The notes below the pieces were generated by a model. It did not search any database and was not told the origin of the DNA. It saw only the letters and a list, made by a program, of their open reading frames with translations. From positions 1-64,000 of the forward strand of contig NZ_VFTC01000021.1 in assembly GCF_007003975.1 (NCBI RefSeq): a DNA stretch of 64,000 nucleotides. Direction: 5' to 3'. Shown here piece by piece: positions 33,775 through 42,598 of this stretch (positions are counted from its first letter, which is position 1; each line of letters starts with the position of its first letter). The stretch is from Mesorhizobium sp. WSM4306. Its GTDB lineage: Bacteria; Pseudomonadota; Alphaproteobacteria; Rhizobiales; Rhizobiaceae. A program made the translations under genes and the position numbers.

Positions 33775-36195
33775 ATGCGTACCCATGCACAAGCCGTTGT
33801 CATCGGCGGCGGCCTGATCGGCTGTTCGATCCTATATCATCTGGCCAAGCATGGCTGGTCCGATGTCGTCCTCTTGGAGCGCGACGAGCTCACCTCCGGC
33901 TCGACCTGGCACGCCGCCGCCAACATCCATGGCCTGCATGACTCGACCAACATCAGCCGCCTGCAACATTACACCATGGCGCTCTACAAGGAGCTGGAGA
34001 CCGAGACCGGCCAGGGCTGCGGCATCTTCCAGCCGGGCTCGCTCTATCTCGCCCAGACCGAGGCGCGCGAGCACCAGCTGCGGCTGCAAGAAGCGAAGGC
34101 CCGGCGCTACAAAATGAATTTTTATGAAGTCGCGCGCGACGAGGCGGAGCGGCTCCATCCGCTGGTCGATTTCGACGGCATACGCTGCATCATGTATGAG
34201 CCCGAAGGCGGCAATGTCGATCCATCCGGCGTCACTGCCGCCTATGCCGCGGGTGCGCGCCAGCGCGGCGCCGAGATCCATCGCTTCACCCCGGTTGTCG
34301 CCACCGAAGCTCAAGCCGACGGCAGCTGGATCGTGCGCACGCCGAAGGGCGAGATTCGCACGCAATGGGTGGTCAATGCCGCCGGCCTGTGGGGCCGCGA
34401 GGTCGCCGCCATGGCCGGCCTGCAATTGCCGCTGATCCCGACCGAGCATCAGTACTTCGTCACCGAGACCATCCCCGAAATCGCCGCCATGGGCCGCCGG
34501 CTGCCTTCGGTCGCCGACCGCGATGGCGAATATTATCTGCGCCAGGAAGGGCTCGGCCTGCTCATCGGCGCCTATGAGCGCAACATGAAATTCTGGGCCG
34601 AGCACGGCACGCCGCTCGACTTCGGCCATGAATTGTTTCCCGACGATCTCGACCGCATCGAGGACAATATGGTGCGCGCCATCGCGCGTGTTCCGGCGGT
34701 CGGCAAGGCAGGCGTCAAGCGCGTCATCAACGGCCCGATGATCTGGTCGCCCGACAGCGCCGTGCTGTTCGGCCCGGTCCCGGAACTGCAGAACTATTTC
34801 TGCTGCAACGGCATCATTCCCGGCTTCTCGCAATCCGGCGGCATGGGCAAGCTGGCGGCCGAGTGGATGATCGAAGGCGAGCCGTCGCTCGACATGTTCG
34901 CCTGGGACTTGGCGCGTTTCGGCCATTGGGCCGGCAAGGCCTTCACCAAGGCCCGCGTGCAGGACCAGTACAGCCACCGTTTCAAGATCCATTTCCCCAA
35001 TGAGGAGCGCGCCGCCGGACGCCCCGTGCGCACCCGCCCGGCCTATGAGATGCAAAAGCAGATGGGCGCCGTCTTCGGTCTCAATTTCGGCTGGGAGCAT
35101 CCGCTGTGGTTCGCCGCCGAAGGCGAGCCACGCGAAGAGACGAACGGCTTCACCAGGCAGAACTGGTGGGCCCCGGTCGGTCGCGAAGCGCGCATGCTGC
35201 GCGAACATGCGGGCATCATCGACGTTTCGAACTTCGCCAAATACGAGGTCAATGGACCGGGCGCCAAAGCCTGGCTCAACGCGCTGTTCGCCAACCGCAT
35301 GCCGGCCGAAATCGGCCGCTCCTGCCTGACGCCGCTGATTGGCAAGCGCGGCGGCATCGCCGGCGACTTCACCGTGACGAAGCTTGGCCAGGACGAGTTC
35401 ATGGTCTTCGGCTCCGGCATGGCCGAGCGCTTCCATCAAAGGTTCTTCAAGGCGGTTCCGTTGCCCGAAGGCACGACCTTCCGCTCATGCACCGAGGAGA
35501 TGGCAGGCTTCAACGTCGCTGGCCCGAAATCGCGCGAATTGCTGCAGCGGCTGACCAATGCCGATCTGTCGAGCGAGGCCTTTCCGTTCATGCGCTCGAA
35601 GCGGATCACGGTTGGCGGCGTCGATGTCGTGGCGCTGCGCGTCTCCTTCACCGGCGATCTCGGCTGGGAGCTTTATTGCCCGGTTGCCGACCAGGTCGCG
35701 CTCTACGGCGCGCTGCTCAAGGCAGGGAGCGAGGTCGGCGCCGGACCGGTCGGCTCGCGCGCGCTGATGTCGCTGCGTGTCGAAAAGGGCTACGGCAGCT
35801 GGAGCCGCGAATACTCGCCCGAATACTGGCCGCAGGAGGTCAAGTTCGACCGCCTGGTCAAGATGGACAAGGGCGACTTCCTCAACCGCGATGCCTATGC
35901 GGCCATCGCCGAAAAGCCGGCGCGCGACCAACTGATCATGCTGTCGATCGCCGCCAAGGATGCCGACGCCACCGGCGGCGAGCCGATCTTCCTGCCGGAC
36001 GGCACACCGATCGGCCAGGTCTCGTCAGGGGCGTATGGCTATTTCGTCGAGCAGTCGCTCGCACTCGGCTACGTCAAAGCCGGCTCCGCCAAGGCAGGCG
36101 ACAAAGTGTCGGTGGCGATCCTCGGACGACCGCACGACGCGGTGCTGTTGAGCGAGCCGCCTTTCGACCCCGAAGGCAAACGGCTGCGGGCATAG
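33775..36195 (+). CDS. dimethylglycine/sarcosine dehydrogenase-like FAD and folate enzyme
   Basis: 806 residues, about the normal length for the family. The N-terminal DAO domain starts VVIGGGLIGCSI (GGGLIG 11-16) and has SGSTWHAA with His46 at the position of covalent flavin attachment in dimethylglycine dehydrogenase. From about residue 430 come the aminomethyltransferase-like (GCV_T) domain and its C-terminal barrel, which bind tetrahydrofolate and take up the released one-carbon unit. It should oxidatively demethylate an N-methyl amino acid. Start chosen at the Met before the FAD motif, with AAGGGAAG upstream. Convergent with the PuuE-like gene at 36224. Confidence 0.88.
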   Translation: MRTHAQAVVIGGGLIGCSILYHLAKHGWSDVVLLERDELTSGSTWHAAANIHGLHDSTNISRLQHYTMALYKELETETGQGCGIFQPGSLYLAQTEAREHQLRLQEAKARRYKMNFYEVARDEAERLHPLVDFDGIRCIMYEPEGGNVDPSGVTAAYAAGARQRGAEIHRFTPVVATEAQADGSWIVRTPKGEIRTQWVVNAAGLWGREVAAMAGLQLPLIPTEHQYFVTETIPEIAAMGRRLPSVADRDGEYYLRQEGLGLLIGAYERNMKFWAEHGTPLDFGHELFPDDLDRIEDNMVRAIARVPAVGKAGVKRVINGPMIWSPDSAVLFGPVPELQNYFCCNGIIPGFSQSGGMGKLAAEWMIEGEPSLDMFAWDLARFGHWAGKAFTKARVQDQYSHRFKIHFPNEERAAGRPVRTRPAYEMQKQMGAVFGLNFGWEHPLWFAAEGEPREETNGFTRQNWWAPVGREARMLREHAGIIDVSNFAKYEVNGPGAKAWLNALFANRMPAEIGRSCLTPLIGKRGGIAGDFTVTKLGQDEFMVFGSGMAERFHQRFFKAVPLPEGTTFRSCTEEMAGFNVAGPKSRELLQRLTNADLSSEAFPFMRSKRITVGGVDVVALRVSFTGDLGWELYCPVADQVALYGALLKAGSEVGAGPVGSRALMSLRVEKGYGSWSREYSPEYWPQEVKFDRLVKMDKGDFLNRDAYAAIAEKPARDQLIMLSIAAKDADATGGEPIFLPDGTPIGQVSSGAYGYFVEQSLALGYVKAGSAKAGDKVSVAILGRPHDAVLLSEPPFDPEGKRLRA

Positions 36196-36223
36196 GGCGT
36201 CCAGCGGTCTACAAGCCGCCGGC

Positions 36224-37129
36224 TCAGCCGCCGAACCGATCCAGCCAATGCTGCGCGAGATCGGAACGGCGGCAGACCCAGATGTCGGGATTGGCTTTGA
36301 TCTTGTCGAGGAAGCGGGCGAGGCCGATCATGCGGCCGGGCCGTGCGGCGAGCCGGCAGTGCAGCGACACCGTCATCATGCGCGGTGTCATCTGGCCCTC
36401 GGCCAATAGCCAGTCCACCCCGTCGCTGACATAGTCGAAGAACTGGCTGCCGGTTTCCAGGCCCGAGCCGCGCGAAAAACGGCTGTCATTGTTGTCGAAG
36501 GAGTGCGGCAGGACCAGATGCCGCTTGCCATCGACCTCGACGAAATAGGGCAGGTCGTCATTGTAGTCGTCGCAGTCGAACAGGAAGCCGCCATGCTCCA
36601 CCACCAGCCGCCTGGTGTTGAGGCTGGGCCGGCCGGTGTACCAGCCGAGCGGGCGGACGCCGGTGAGCTGCTGCACCGTGTCGACGGTCATGGCGATGTG
36701 CTTGCGCTCTTCCGCCTCGCTCAGCGGCGCGTAGTCGATCCAGCGCCAGCCATGGCAGACGATGTCGCTGCCGAGCTCGGCGATCGCCTTGCCGGCGGCC
36801 GGATTGAGCTCCAGCGCCCGCCCGACCACGTAGAAGGTCGGAACGATCCCCTTGTCCTTGAACAGCGAGGCGAGCCGCCAGACGCCGACGCGCGAGCCAT
36901 ATTCGTAGAGCGATTCCATGTTGCGGTTGCGCAGGCCGGGTACCGCTGGCGATACGGCTAGATCCGACAGGATCGTCTCGGAAACACCGTCGCCCTCGTC
37001 GATGCTGTATTCGGCGCCTTCCTCGTAATTGACGACGATGTTGAGCGCCAGCTTGGCGCCGCCGGGCCATGCTGCGGCAGGAGGCTTGTCGCTATAGCCG
37101 ATGAAGTCACGGACCGGCACATAGGGCAT
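36224..37129 (-). CDS. polysaccharide deacetylase-fold protein, PuuE-type allantoinase-like (second copy)
   Basis: 301 residues, paralogous to 12989-13912 across its whole length (RDFIGYSDKPPAAAWPGG, NIVVNYEEGAEYS, YEYGSRVGVWRLASLF, CHGWRWIDYAPLSEAEE, GWYTGRPSLNTRRLV, YNDDLPYFV). This copy keeps GWYTGRPSLNTR, which matches characterised PuuE more closely than the other copy. As in PuuE the usual TFDDG metal motif is NYEEG. It probably hydrolyses allantoin or a similar ring. AGGAGG precedes the ATG. It lies 30 bases after the aminotransferase gene. Confidence 0.8.
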   Translation of the reverse strand: MPYVPVRDFIGYSDKPPAAAWPGGAKLALNIVVNYEEGAEYSIDEGDGVSETILSDLAVSPAVPGLRNRNMESLYEYGSRVGVWRLASLFKDKGIVPTFYVVGRALELNPAAGKAIAELGSDIVCHGWRWIDYAPLSEAEERKHIAMTVDTVQQLTGVRPLGWYTGRPSLNTRRLVVEHGGFLFDCDDYNDDLPYFVEVDGKRHLVLPHSFDNNDSRFSRGSGLETGSQFFDYVSDGVDWLLAEGQMTPRMMTVSLHCRLAARPGRMIGLARFLDKIKANPDIWVCRRSDLAQHWLDRFGG

Positions 37130-37159
37130 CGCTCAAACCTCCTTGGATTGCATCCAAAA

Positions 37160-38227
37160 TCAGCCGGCGCGCTGGTCGGTCAGGATGCGCAGCGCGCGGT
37201 CCATCATATCCTGCGGCCCGACCGTCGCGCGCAGGCAGTCGGTGAGGCCGTAGCCGCCGAGGCCGCGCACGATGATGCCGGCGTCGCGCAAGGCGGCATC
37301 GGCAGCCGCGGCTGCGGCCGCATCGGCAAAGCGGATCAGCACGAAATTCGTCCAGCTTTCGGGAACGCCGTAACCGGTCGCTCTCAGATCCTGCGCAAAG
37401 CGATCGCGGATCGCGGCGGTGCGCGCCACCGTCTCGCGCATATAGGCCTGGTCCTCAATTGCCGCGACCGCCATAGCGAGGCTTGGCGTGGTGACCTGGT
37501 TCGAGTTCTGCAGCTTGCGCACGTCGGCCGCGACTTCAGGCGGAAATAATCCCCAGCCGACGCGCGCGCCGGCCAGCCCATAGGCTTTGGAAAGGCTGCG
37601 CAACACGACGGTGTCGCCGCGTGCGACCAGCGCAAAGACAGGTTGAGGATCCTGGTCGTCGAACTCGCCATAGGCCTGGTCGATGACCAGTAGAACGTCG
37701 CCGCGCAAGGCGGCGCGCAGGCGCAAAAGTTCGGCATTGCGGATGCGAGTGCTAGTCGGATTGCCGGGATTGCACACGAAGACGATCCGTGTCGCCGGCG
37801 TGACGGCGGCGAGGATGCTGTCGACGGAAACGGCGAAGTCGCGCTCCGCCACCTTGACATAGACGGCATTCGCGCGCGCCGTGGCGGAGGCCGCGAAATT
37901 ATAGGCGTAAGCGGTGGCCAGCACCTCGTCGCCAGGGCCGGCGAATGCCGCGATGGTGCCGCTGATCAGGTCCATCGAGCCGGCGCCGCACAGGATCCGC
38001 CCGCGCTCAACGTCATAGGCCTGCGCGATGGCTTCGCGCAGCACCGTCCAGTCCGGATCGGGGTAGAGATGGCTGCGCGCAATCGCGTCCTGGCCGGCGG
38101 CGATCGCGTTGGGGCTTGGCGGAAAGGCGCTTTCGTTCTGGGCAAGCGTCGGCCGGTCATAGCCGCCGAAATTCGCCAGCGCGAAGGCCGACATCGCCTC
38201 GATATGGGCGGCGGCCTTCAGCGGCAT
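37160..38227 (-). CDS. class I/II PLP aminotransferase (HisC-like)
   Basis: 355 residues, fold-type I. Asn156 in CNPGNPT, Asp183 and Tyr186 (VIDQAYGEF), PLP Lys214 (LRSLSKAYGLAGARVGW) and the downstream Arg222 are all present. The overall pattern (LAQNESAFPPSP, YPDPDWTVLREAI) is that of histidinol-phosphate aminotransferase-like enzymes, many of which are general aromatic or acidic amino-acid transaminases. Pairing with a PuuE-like gene suggests a catabolic rather than histidine-biosynthetic role. Met12 is an alternative start; the ribosome site before 38227 is weak. Confidence 0.85.
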   Translation of the reverse strand: MPLKAAAHIEAMSAFALANFGGYDRPTLAQNESAFPPSPNAIAAGQDAIARSHLYPDPDWTVLREAIAQAYDVERGRILCGAGSMDLISGTIAAFAGPGDEVLATAYAYNFAASATARANAVYVKVAERDFAVSVDSILAAVTPATRIVFVCNPGNPTSTRIRNAELLRLRAALRGDVLLVIDQAYGEFDDQDPQPVFALVARGDTVVLRSLSKAYGLAGARVGWGLFPPEVAADVRKLQNSNQVTTPSLAMAVAAIEDQAYMRETVARTAAIRDRFAQDLRATGYGVPESWTNFVLIRFADAAAAAAADAALRDAGIIVRGLGGYGLTDCLRATVGPQDMMDRALRILTDQRAG

Positions 38228-38420
38228 GCCGCAACCCAGGCAATCTTGTTATCGCTCATTTCCCCCGAATTGCCTCCGTCGGACCGGGCTTTCGAGCAAG
38301 CTACAAGCCGCCGACCGGTTCACAAGCAAAAACTCGCCGCGCAATGGCTGCGAAATTCTGGCCCTTCTGTCTGCCGCAATCGCATTCGCCGGCGTCGATG
38401 GTTGTAAATGGGCCGGCCAG

Positions 38421-38436
38421 GTCCGAAATATCGGAC
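38421..38436. promoter_or_regulatory. 16-bp dyad in front of the LysR gene
   Basis: GTCCGA-AATA-TCGGAC, two perfect 6-bp arms, ending 22 bases before the LysR start and within the divergent gap to the aminotransferase operon. Size and position suit a LysR-type operator (autoregulation plus control of the divergent operon). Confidence 0.5.
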
Positions 38437-38458
38437 ACAGACCACATCCGGAAACGGC

Positions 38459-39391
38459 ATGCATCCAAGATTGCTCAAGACCTTCCTCGCCGTGGCGCGG
38501 AACCGCAACATCACCCGCGCGGCGCGGGAGGTTCATCTGGCGCAGTCGAGCGTCAGCGACCAGATCCAGGCGCTGGAAAGCGAACTCGGCGTCGCGCTGT
38601 TTATCCGCTCGCGCCAAGGCCTCCACCTGACGGCCGCCGGCGAAGCGCTGAAACCCTATGCCGAAGAGATTCTGCAACTGGCGGAAGAGGCGCGAATTGC
38701 TGTCGAGGCAAGGACGGGAACGACCGCCGCGACGGTGACGGTGGGTGCACTGGAGACGATTGCCGCCGTAAAGCTTCCGCAATGGCTGGCGGCCTTTCGA
38801 GGTGATCACCCGGAGATTGGTCTGCGGCTGAAAATAGCCGGCAGCGACGCTCTGCTGCGACAGCTCGAAGAGGGAAACATCGACGTCGCCTTCTGTTTTG
38901 ACAAAGGCGGTCTCGACGAGCGTCTGGCCCGGCGCACGATATCGGCCGAGCCGCTCGTCCTTGTCGCGTCCGACGAGTATGCCACCGCGTCAGGACAAGG
39001 CGATCTGGCCGCGCTCGCCTCGATGCGTTTCGTGGTGACGGAACCCGGATGCGTTTACCGGCATCTGTTCGACACGGCCTTTGCCGAGACGGCCACGCCA
39101 AAACTTGCCGCCGAAGTCGGCAGCATCGGCGCCATTGCGAGCCTGGTGGCGACTGGTATCGGCATGGGCCTGGTGCCGCGGCTGGCCGTCGCCGAGGCGC
39201 TCGATCGCGGCGAGATTGTCGAGCTGCCCTGGCCGGGTTCGGCCCAAGCAGCCTCCCTGGTCATGATCTGGCGCCGCCGCCGGGTGCAGCCGCCGGCGCT
39301 GAAGCTGCTGCTGGCGGCAGCCGGTGAGACGTTCGCGCCGGTCAGATCAGCCGGTGACCGCCCTCGACATGCAGTATCGTCCCTGTCGTAA
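38459..39391 (+). CDS. LysR-family regulator
   Basis: 310 residues. HTH at about 5-60 (LLKTFLAVARNRNITRAARE, then VHLAQSSVSDQIQALESELG), linker helix, and effector domain from about residue 90. Start at 38459 gives the standard LysR N-terminus; longer in-frame starts upstream are not family-like and would place the 38421 dyad inside the gene. It is divergent from the aminotransferase/PuuE-like pair, its probable target. Its 3' end overlaps the convergent SDR gene by 50 bases. Confidence 0.88.
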   Translation: MHPRLLKTFLAVARNRNITRAAREVHLAQSSVSDQIQALESELGVALFIRSRQGLHLTAAGEALKPYAEEILQLAEEARIAVEARTGTTAATVTVGALETIAAVKLPQWLAAFRGDHPEIGLRLKIAGSDALLRQLEEGNIDVAFCFDKGGLDERLARRTISAEPLVLVASDEYATASGQGDLAALASMRFVVTEPGCVYRHLFDTAFAETATPKLAAEVGSIGAIASLVATGIGMGLVPRLAVAEALDRGEIVELPWPGSAQAASLVMIWRRRRVQPPALKLLLAAAGETFAPVRSAGDRPRHAVSSLS

Positions 39392-40079
39392 AGCCGTTGC
39401 CCATCAGGAACGCGATGGCGTCGGCGATGTCGTCCGGTTGTCCGACACGCCCGACCGGCAGCCGCTTGGCCATGGCATCAAGTGTCTCGTCCTTCTTGTC
39501 GCCGGCAACGAAGTGCCAGATCGGCGTGTCGACCCAACCCGGCGAAACGGCGTTGACGCGGATCGGCGCCAGTTCGACCGCCAGCGCCCGCACCAGCCCT
39601 TCCAGCGCCGCATTGACGGCGGCGACAACCGAGCCGCGCGCCGCTGGCCGGTAGGCGGCGATTCCCGAGGTGAAGGTGATGGAGCCGTTGGCCGAAAGCT
39701 TCGGCGCGCCATGTTTGGCAAGCAGCAACGGCCCGTAGAATTTGCTTTCCACCACCCTCTGCGCGGCCTTGACGTCGACTGAAGGCAACAACTCGTAGGC
39801 GCCTTCAATATCGGCGGCGGTGCTGACGATGTGGTCGAGTCGGCCGATCCGGTCGAACAGGTCGGCGACCTGATGTTCTTCGGCGATATCAGCCGCGATG
39901 GCGCTCAAACCGGCAGGGTTCCGCAGCACCTCGCTGGCGCGCTTCAGCTTTGCTTCGTTGCGTCCGACGATGATGATTTCGGCGCCTGAGTCCAGGCAGC
40001 GCCTTGCCAGCGCCAGCCCCATTCCGGAACTGCCGCCGACGATGACGATCTTTGATTTAGCGTTGTTCTTGTCTGCCAT
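39342..40079 (-). CDS. SDR-fold protein lacking the catalytic Tyr/Lys
   Basis: 245 residues. The nucleotide-binding end is good (IVIVGGSSGMGLALA, residues 11-25) and a Ser is kept in TFTSGIAAY, but where YxxxK should be it reads SVVAAVNAALEG: Val152 and Asn156 replace the catalytic Tyr and Lys. The rest (PIRVNAVSPGWVDTPIW, GTILHVEGGHRLI) is standard SDR. Either it uses other residues, possibly Tyr143 just after the Ser, or it is a non-catalytic NAD(P)-binding protein. Monocistronic, convergent with and overlapping the LysR gene. Confidence 0.75.
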   Translation of the reverse strand: MADKNNAKSKIVIVGGSSGMGLALARRCLDSGAEIIIVGRNEAKLKRASEVLRNPAGLSAIAADIAEEHQVADLFDRIGRLDHIVSTAADIEGAYELLPSVDVKAAQRVVESKFYGPLLLAKHGAPKLSANGSITFTSGIAAYRPAARGSVVAAVNAALEGLVRALAVELAPIRVNAVSPGWVDTPIWHFVAGDKKDETLDAMAKRLPVGRVGQPDDIADAIAFLMGNGFTTGTILHVEGGHRLI

Positions 40080-40197
40080 ATCCGTTCCGATCCTAACCGT
40101 TTCGGGCGAGATTTCGCAGACCGGCGGCAGGAGCGGAAACGGAAGAAAACGATAGTGCCATCGGAAGCTCCGATGGCACTTGTTCGTCAGCAGACGA

Positions 40198-40806
40198 TCA
40201 GTAGCCGACCGTGAAGCGCTGGCGGATATGCGCCGGCTCTTCGATTTCGTCGGTCATGACGATGGCATAGTCCTCGAAGGAAATGCTGCTGCCCTTGTCG
40301 GACGTCAGCAGCGTGTCCTTGCCGATGCGGTATTTGCCGGTCCGCTCGCCGGCGAGGAACAGCGCCGACGGCGACAGCAAGGTCCAGTCGAGATCATCGA
40401 TGGTCCGCAGCGTGTCGAGGAAGTCGGCGCCCTTCTGCGCCTCCGCCTTGTAGATCGCAGGGAAAGTCGGTGTATCGACCAGGCGCTTGCCCGGCGCGAC
40501 GTCGAGGCTGCCGGCGCCGCCGACGACGAGGTAGCGCTTGACGCCAGAGGCGCGTACCGCTGCGATCAGCGTGTCCGGATCGCTGTCGAGGAAATGCACA
40601 GAGGAGACCACCACGTCATGACCCTTGATCAGGGCGGCAAGGCCGTCTCTGTCGAAGACGTCGCCCTTCCTGGCGGTCACGCCCGGCAGGGCCGCGATCT
40701 TGTCCGGATTGCGGGCGACGGCGGTGATCGTGTGGCCGCGGTCGGAGAGCTCTTTCAGCAGACGCGAACCAACCTGGCCGGACGCGCCGATGAGTGCGAT
40801 TTTCAT
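40198..40806 (-). CDS. NAD(P)H-binding Rossmann protein (atypical SDR, YwnB/NmrA-like)
   Basis: 202 residues from Met 40806. MKIALIGASGQVGSRLLKEL supplies the GxxGxxG motif; SVHFLDSD, VVGGAGSLDVAPG and LDWTLLSPSALFLAGERTG are typical of the NAD(P)H-binding family close to flavin/biliverdin reductase-like proteins. No YxxxK, as is normal for this group. The ribosome site AAAGGA lies before 40806; an upstream in-frame Met at 40821 is possible. It is the second gene after the DsbA-family gene (39-bp gap). Confidence 0.8.
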   Translation of the reverse strand: MKIALIGASGQVGSRLLKELSDRGHTITAVARNPDKIAALPGVTARKGDVFDRDGLAALIKGHDVVVSSVHFLDSDPDTLIAAVRASGVKRYLVVGGAGSLDVAPGKRLVDTPTFPAIYKAEAQKGADFLDTLRTIDDLDWTLLSPSALFLAGERTGKYRIGKDTLLTSDKGSSISFEDYAIVMTDEIEEPAHIRQRFTVGY

Positions 40807-40845
40807 GGGTTTTCCTTTCATCTGGGGAGGGTATTTCTTGTCGGA

Positions 40846-41484
40846 TCACGCCGCCTCGATGTGGGCGACGAGATTGTCGTAGCTGCCGAACAGCGCGTTG
40901 GCGCCGACCAGGCGTGGCGTCGCCTTGCCGATCACCACGAGCGCCGGAACGCCATTGGCGTGGAGCCGCTGGAACAGCGAGCGGCCGCGGCCGACGAGGT
41001 CGCGATGTGCTGTCATCAGCGCATCGGTCGGCGTCTTCAGCAGCGCGGCTGCGTCCGCCATTCCGGCGTCGGTCAGCACCGCGGCGACGCCTTCGACCGT
41101 GACGATATCGCGGCCATCGACATAGCGGGCGTGCTGTATCGCCTTCAAGGCGGGCAGCCGGCGGTCTTGCTGGTCGAGGCCGGCCGCAACGATGCCAAGC
41201 GTCGCGGCGCTGGAATCGAGCAAGGTGCCGCTCATATTCAGCACCTTGTCGAGATAGGCTTGCGTGAAGCGCTGCCCGCTCAGCCGCGCGATGCGCTGGT
41301 CGTTGTCCCAGGCATAAGCGGCAAAGTCGGTATCCAGCGGCCGCGCACCGCCACCGGAAAACAGGCCGGCCGGCACAAGCTCAAGCGCGATGCCGCTGTT
41401 GGCCAGTCTGTCCAGCATCGGCGTGGCGCCGTAGCACCAGCCACAGAGCGGGTCGAAAAGATAGGTCACGGTTGCGTCGGTCAT
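40846..41484 (-). CDS. DsbA-family thioredoxin-fold protein
   Basis: 212 residues with the redox motif CGWC at residues 14-17 (YLFDPLCGWCYG) and the helical insertion of DsbA/FrnE proteins. A late NGVPALVVIG has the cis-Pro loop. No signal peptide, so it is cytosolic, as FrnE-type and HCCA-isomerase-like members are. It may act as a disulfide oxidoreductase or glutathione-dependent enzyme. It leads a two-gene unit with the Rossmann protein and is divergent from a LysR gene, its likely regulator. Confidence 0.82.
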   Translation of the reverse strand: MTDATVTYLFDPLCGWCYGATPMLDRLANSGIALELVPAGLFSGGGARPLDTDFAAYAWDNDQRIARLSGQRFTQAYLDKVLNMSGTLLDSSAATLGIVAAGLDQQDRRLPALKAIQHARYVDGRDIVTVEGVAAVLTDAGMADAAALLKTPTDALMTAHRDLVGRGRSLFQRLHANGVPALVVIGKATPRLVGANALFGSYDNLVAHIEAA

Positions 41485-41558
41485 GTGTGCCTCATTTCAT
41501 TGGGAAATAGATCGCAGGTCGCCTGCTTGCGAAAAATAGCGATCAATCATACAAACTG

Positions 41559-41568
41559 TCTGATCAGA
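41559..41568. promoter_or_regulatory. 10-bp palindrome in the LysR/DsbA divergent region
   Basis: TCTGATCAGA, a perfect palindrome 18 bases before the LysR GTG start, within the 102-base gap between divergent genes. Candidate LysR operator half-site region. The evidence is position and symmetry only. Confidence 0.35.
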
Positions 41569-41586
41569 TCGGACAATGAGTGAGCT

Positions 41587-42504
41587 GTGACCGAGCTTCT
41601 GAACCTCAACCGGCTCGTCTACTTCACCACCGTGGTCGAGACCGGCTCCTTCACAGCCGCCGCCGACCGGCTCGATGTCGCCAAGGCAGTGGTCAGTCAT
41701 CAGGTCGGCAGGCTGGAACAGGAACTGGCCGCGACGCTGCTCCGCCGCACGACAAGGCGCGTGACGCTGACGGAGGAAGGGCGCCTGTTCTACGATCGGG
41801 CGGCCATCATCCTGCGCGAGGCCGAAGCCGCCTATGGCGACATCTCGCAGAGCGCCATGAAGCCAACCGGGATGCTGCGGCTGACAGCGCCGCTCGACTA
41901 CGGCGAGAAGGTGGTGGCGCCAACAATCGCCGCCTATCTCAAGAAATATCCGAAGATGCGGGTCGAAACGATCTTCGACGATGCCGTCAGCAATCTGGTC
42001 GACGAGCAGATCGACCTTGGCATCCGCGTCGGCTGGCTGGCCGATTCCAGCAATCTGGCGCGGCGTCTGGGCAGCCTGCAGCAATTCGTCGTCGCCAGCC
42101 CGGAGCTTGCCGCCAGGCTGCCGGAGGATGCCAGCCCCAGGCAGGCGAAGTTGCTGCCCTGGGTCGGCAACGCCCAGCTGCGCGGCGTCGGTCAATGGCT
42201 GTTTTCGAAGGAACCGGAAACGGTGCTGGCCGAACTCAATCCGGTCGTCAGCTGCGACAAGACGCCGGGCGTGCTGTCCTGCGTGCTCGCTGGCATCGGC
42301 CTCGGCATCTTCCCGGATTACAGCGTCGCCGACGATCTCGCCCGGGGGCGGCTGGTGCGGATGTTCGCGGACTGGACCTTGCCGTCCGGCGGCATCCATG
42401 CCGTCTTTCCGCCGGCGCGCTTCAGGCCAGCCAAGGTGCGCGCCTTCGTCGACCTGCTCGTTGCTGCCGAAAGGCGGCGGGCGCGGAATGCTGTTGCGGG
42501 CTGA
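41587..42504 (+). CDS. LysR-family regulator
   Basis: 305 residues. HTH at about 8-65 (LVYFTTVVETGSFTAAADRL, then VAKAVVSHQVGRLEQELA), effector domain after about residue 90 (MLRLTAPLDYGEKVVAPTIAAYLKKYP style of the CrgA/DsdC branch). GTG start. Divergent from the DsbA/NAD(P)-binding pair; it probably controls that pair in response to an oxidant or electrophile, which is inference from similar arrangements. Confidence 0.88.
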   Translation: MTELLNLNRLVYFTTVVETGSFTAAADRLDVAKAVVSHQVGRLEQELAATLLRRTTRRVTLTEEGRLFYDRAAIILREAEAAYGDISQSAMKPTGMLRLTAPLDYGEKVVAPTIAAYLKKYPKMRVETIFDDAVSNLVDEQIDLGIRVGWLADSSNLARRLGSLQQFVVASPELAARLPEDASPRQAKLLPWVGNAQLRGVGQWLFSKEPETVLAELNPVVSCDKTPGVLSCVLAGIGLGIFPDYSVADDLARGRLVRMFADWTLPSGGIHAVFPPARFRPAKVRAFVDLLVAAERRRARNAVAG

Positions 42505-42598
42505 TTTTCACGCCAGCCGGCAATGCCGCGAGGGAACCTTTGTTCGACCGGCGCTTTTGGATATGCTGCGATTCCGAACCGTCAGAAGGGTGTTGCCG

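Noticed and set aside
33832..35439. 535-codon minus-strand open frame
   Set aside because: Antisense to the dimethylglycine dehydrogenase-like gene, whose motifs are complete.
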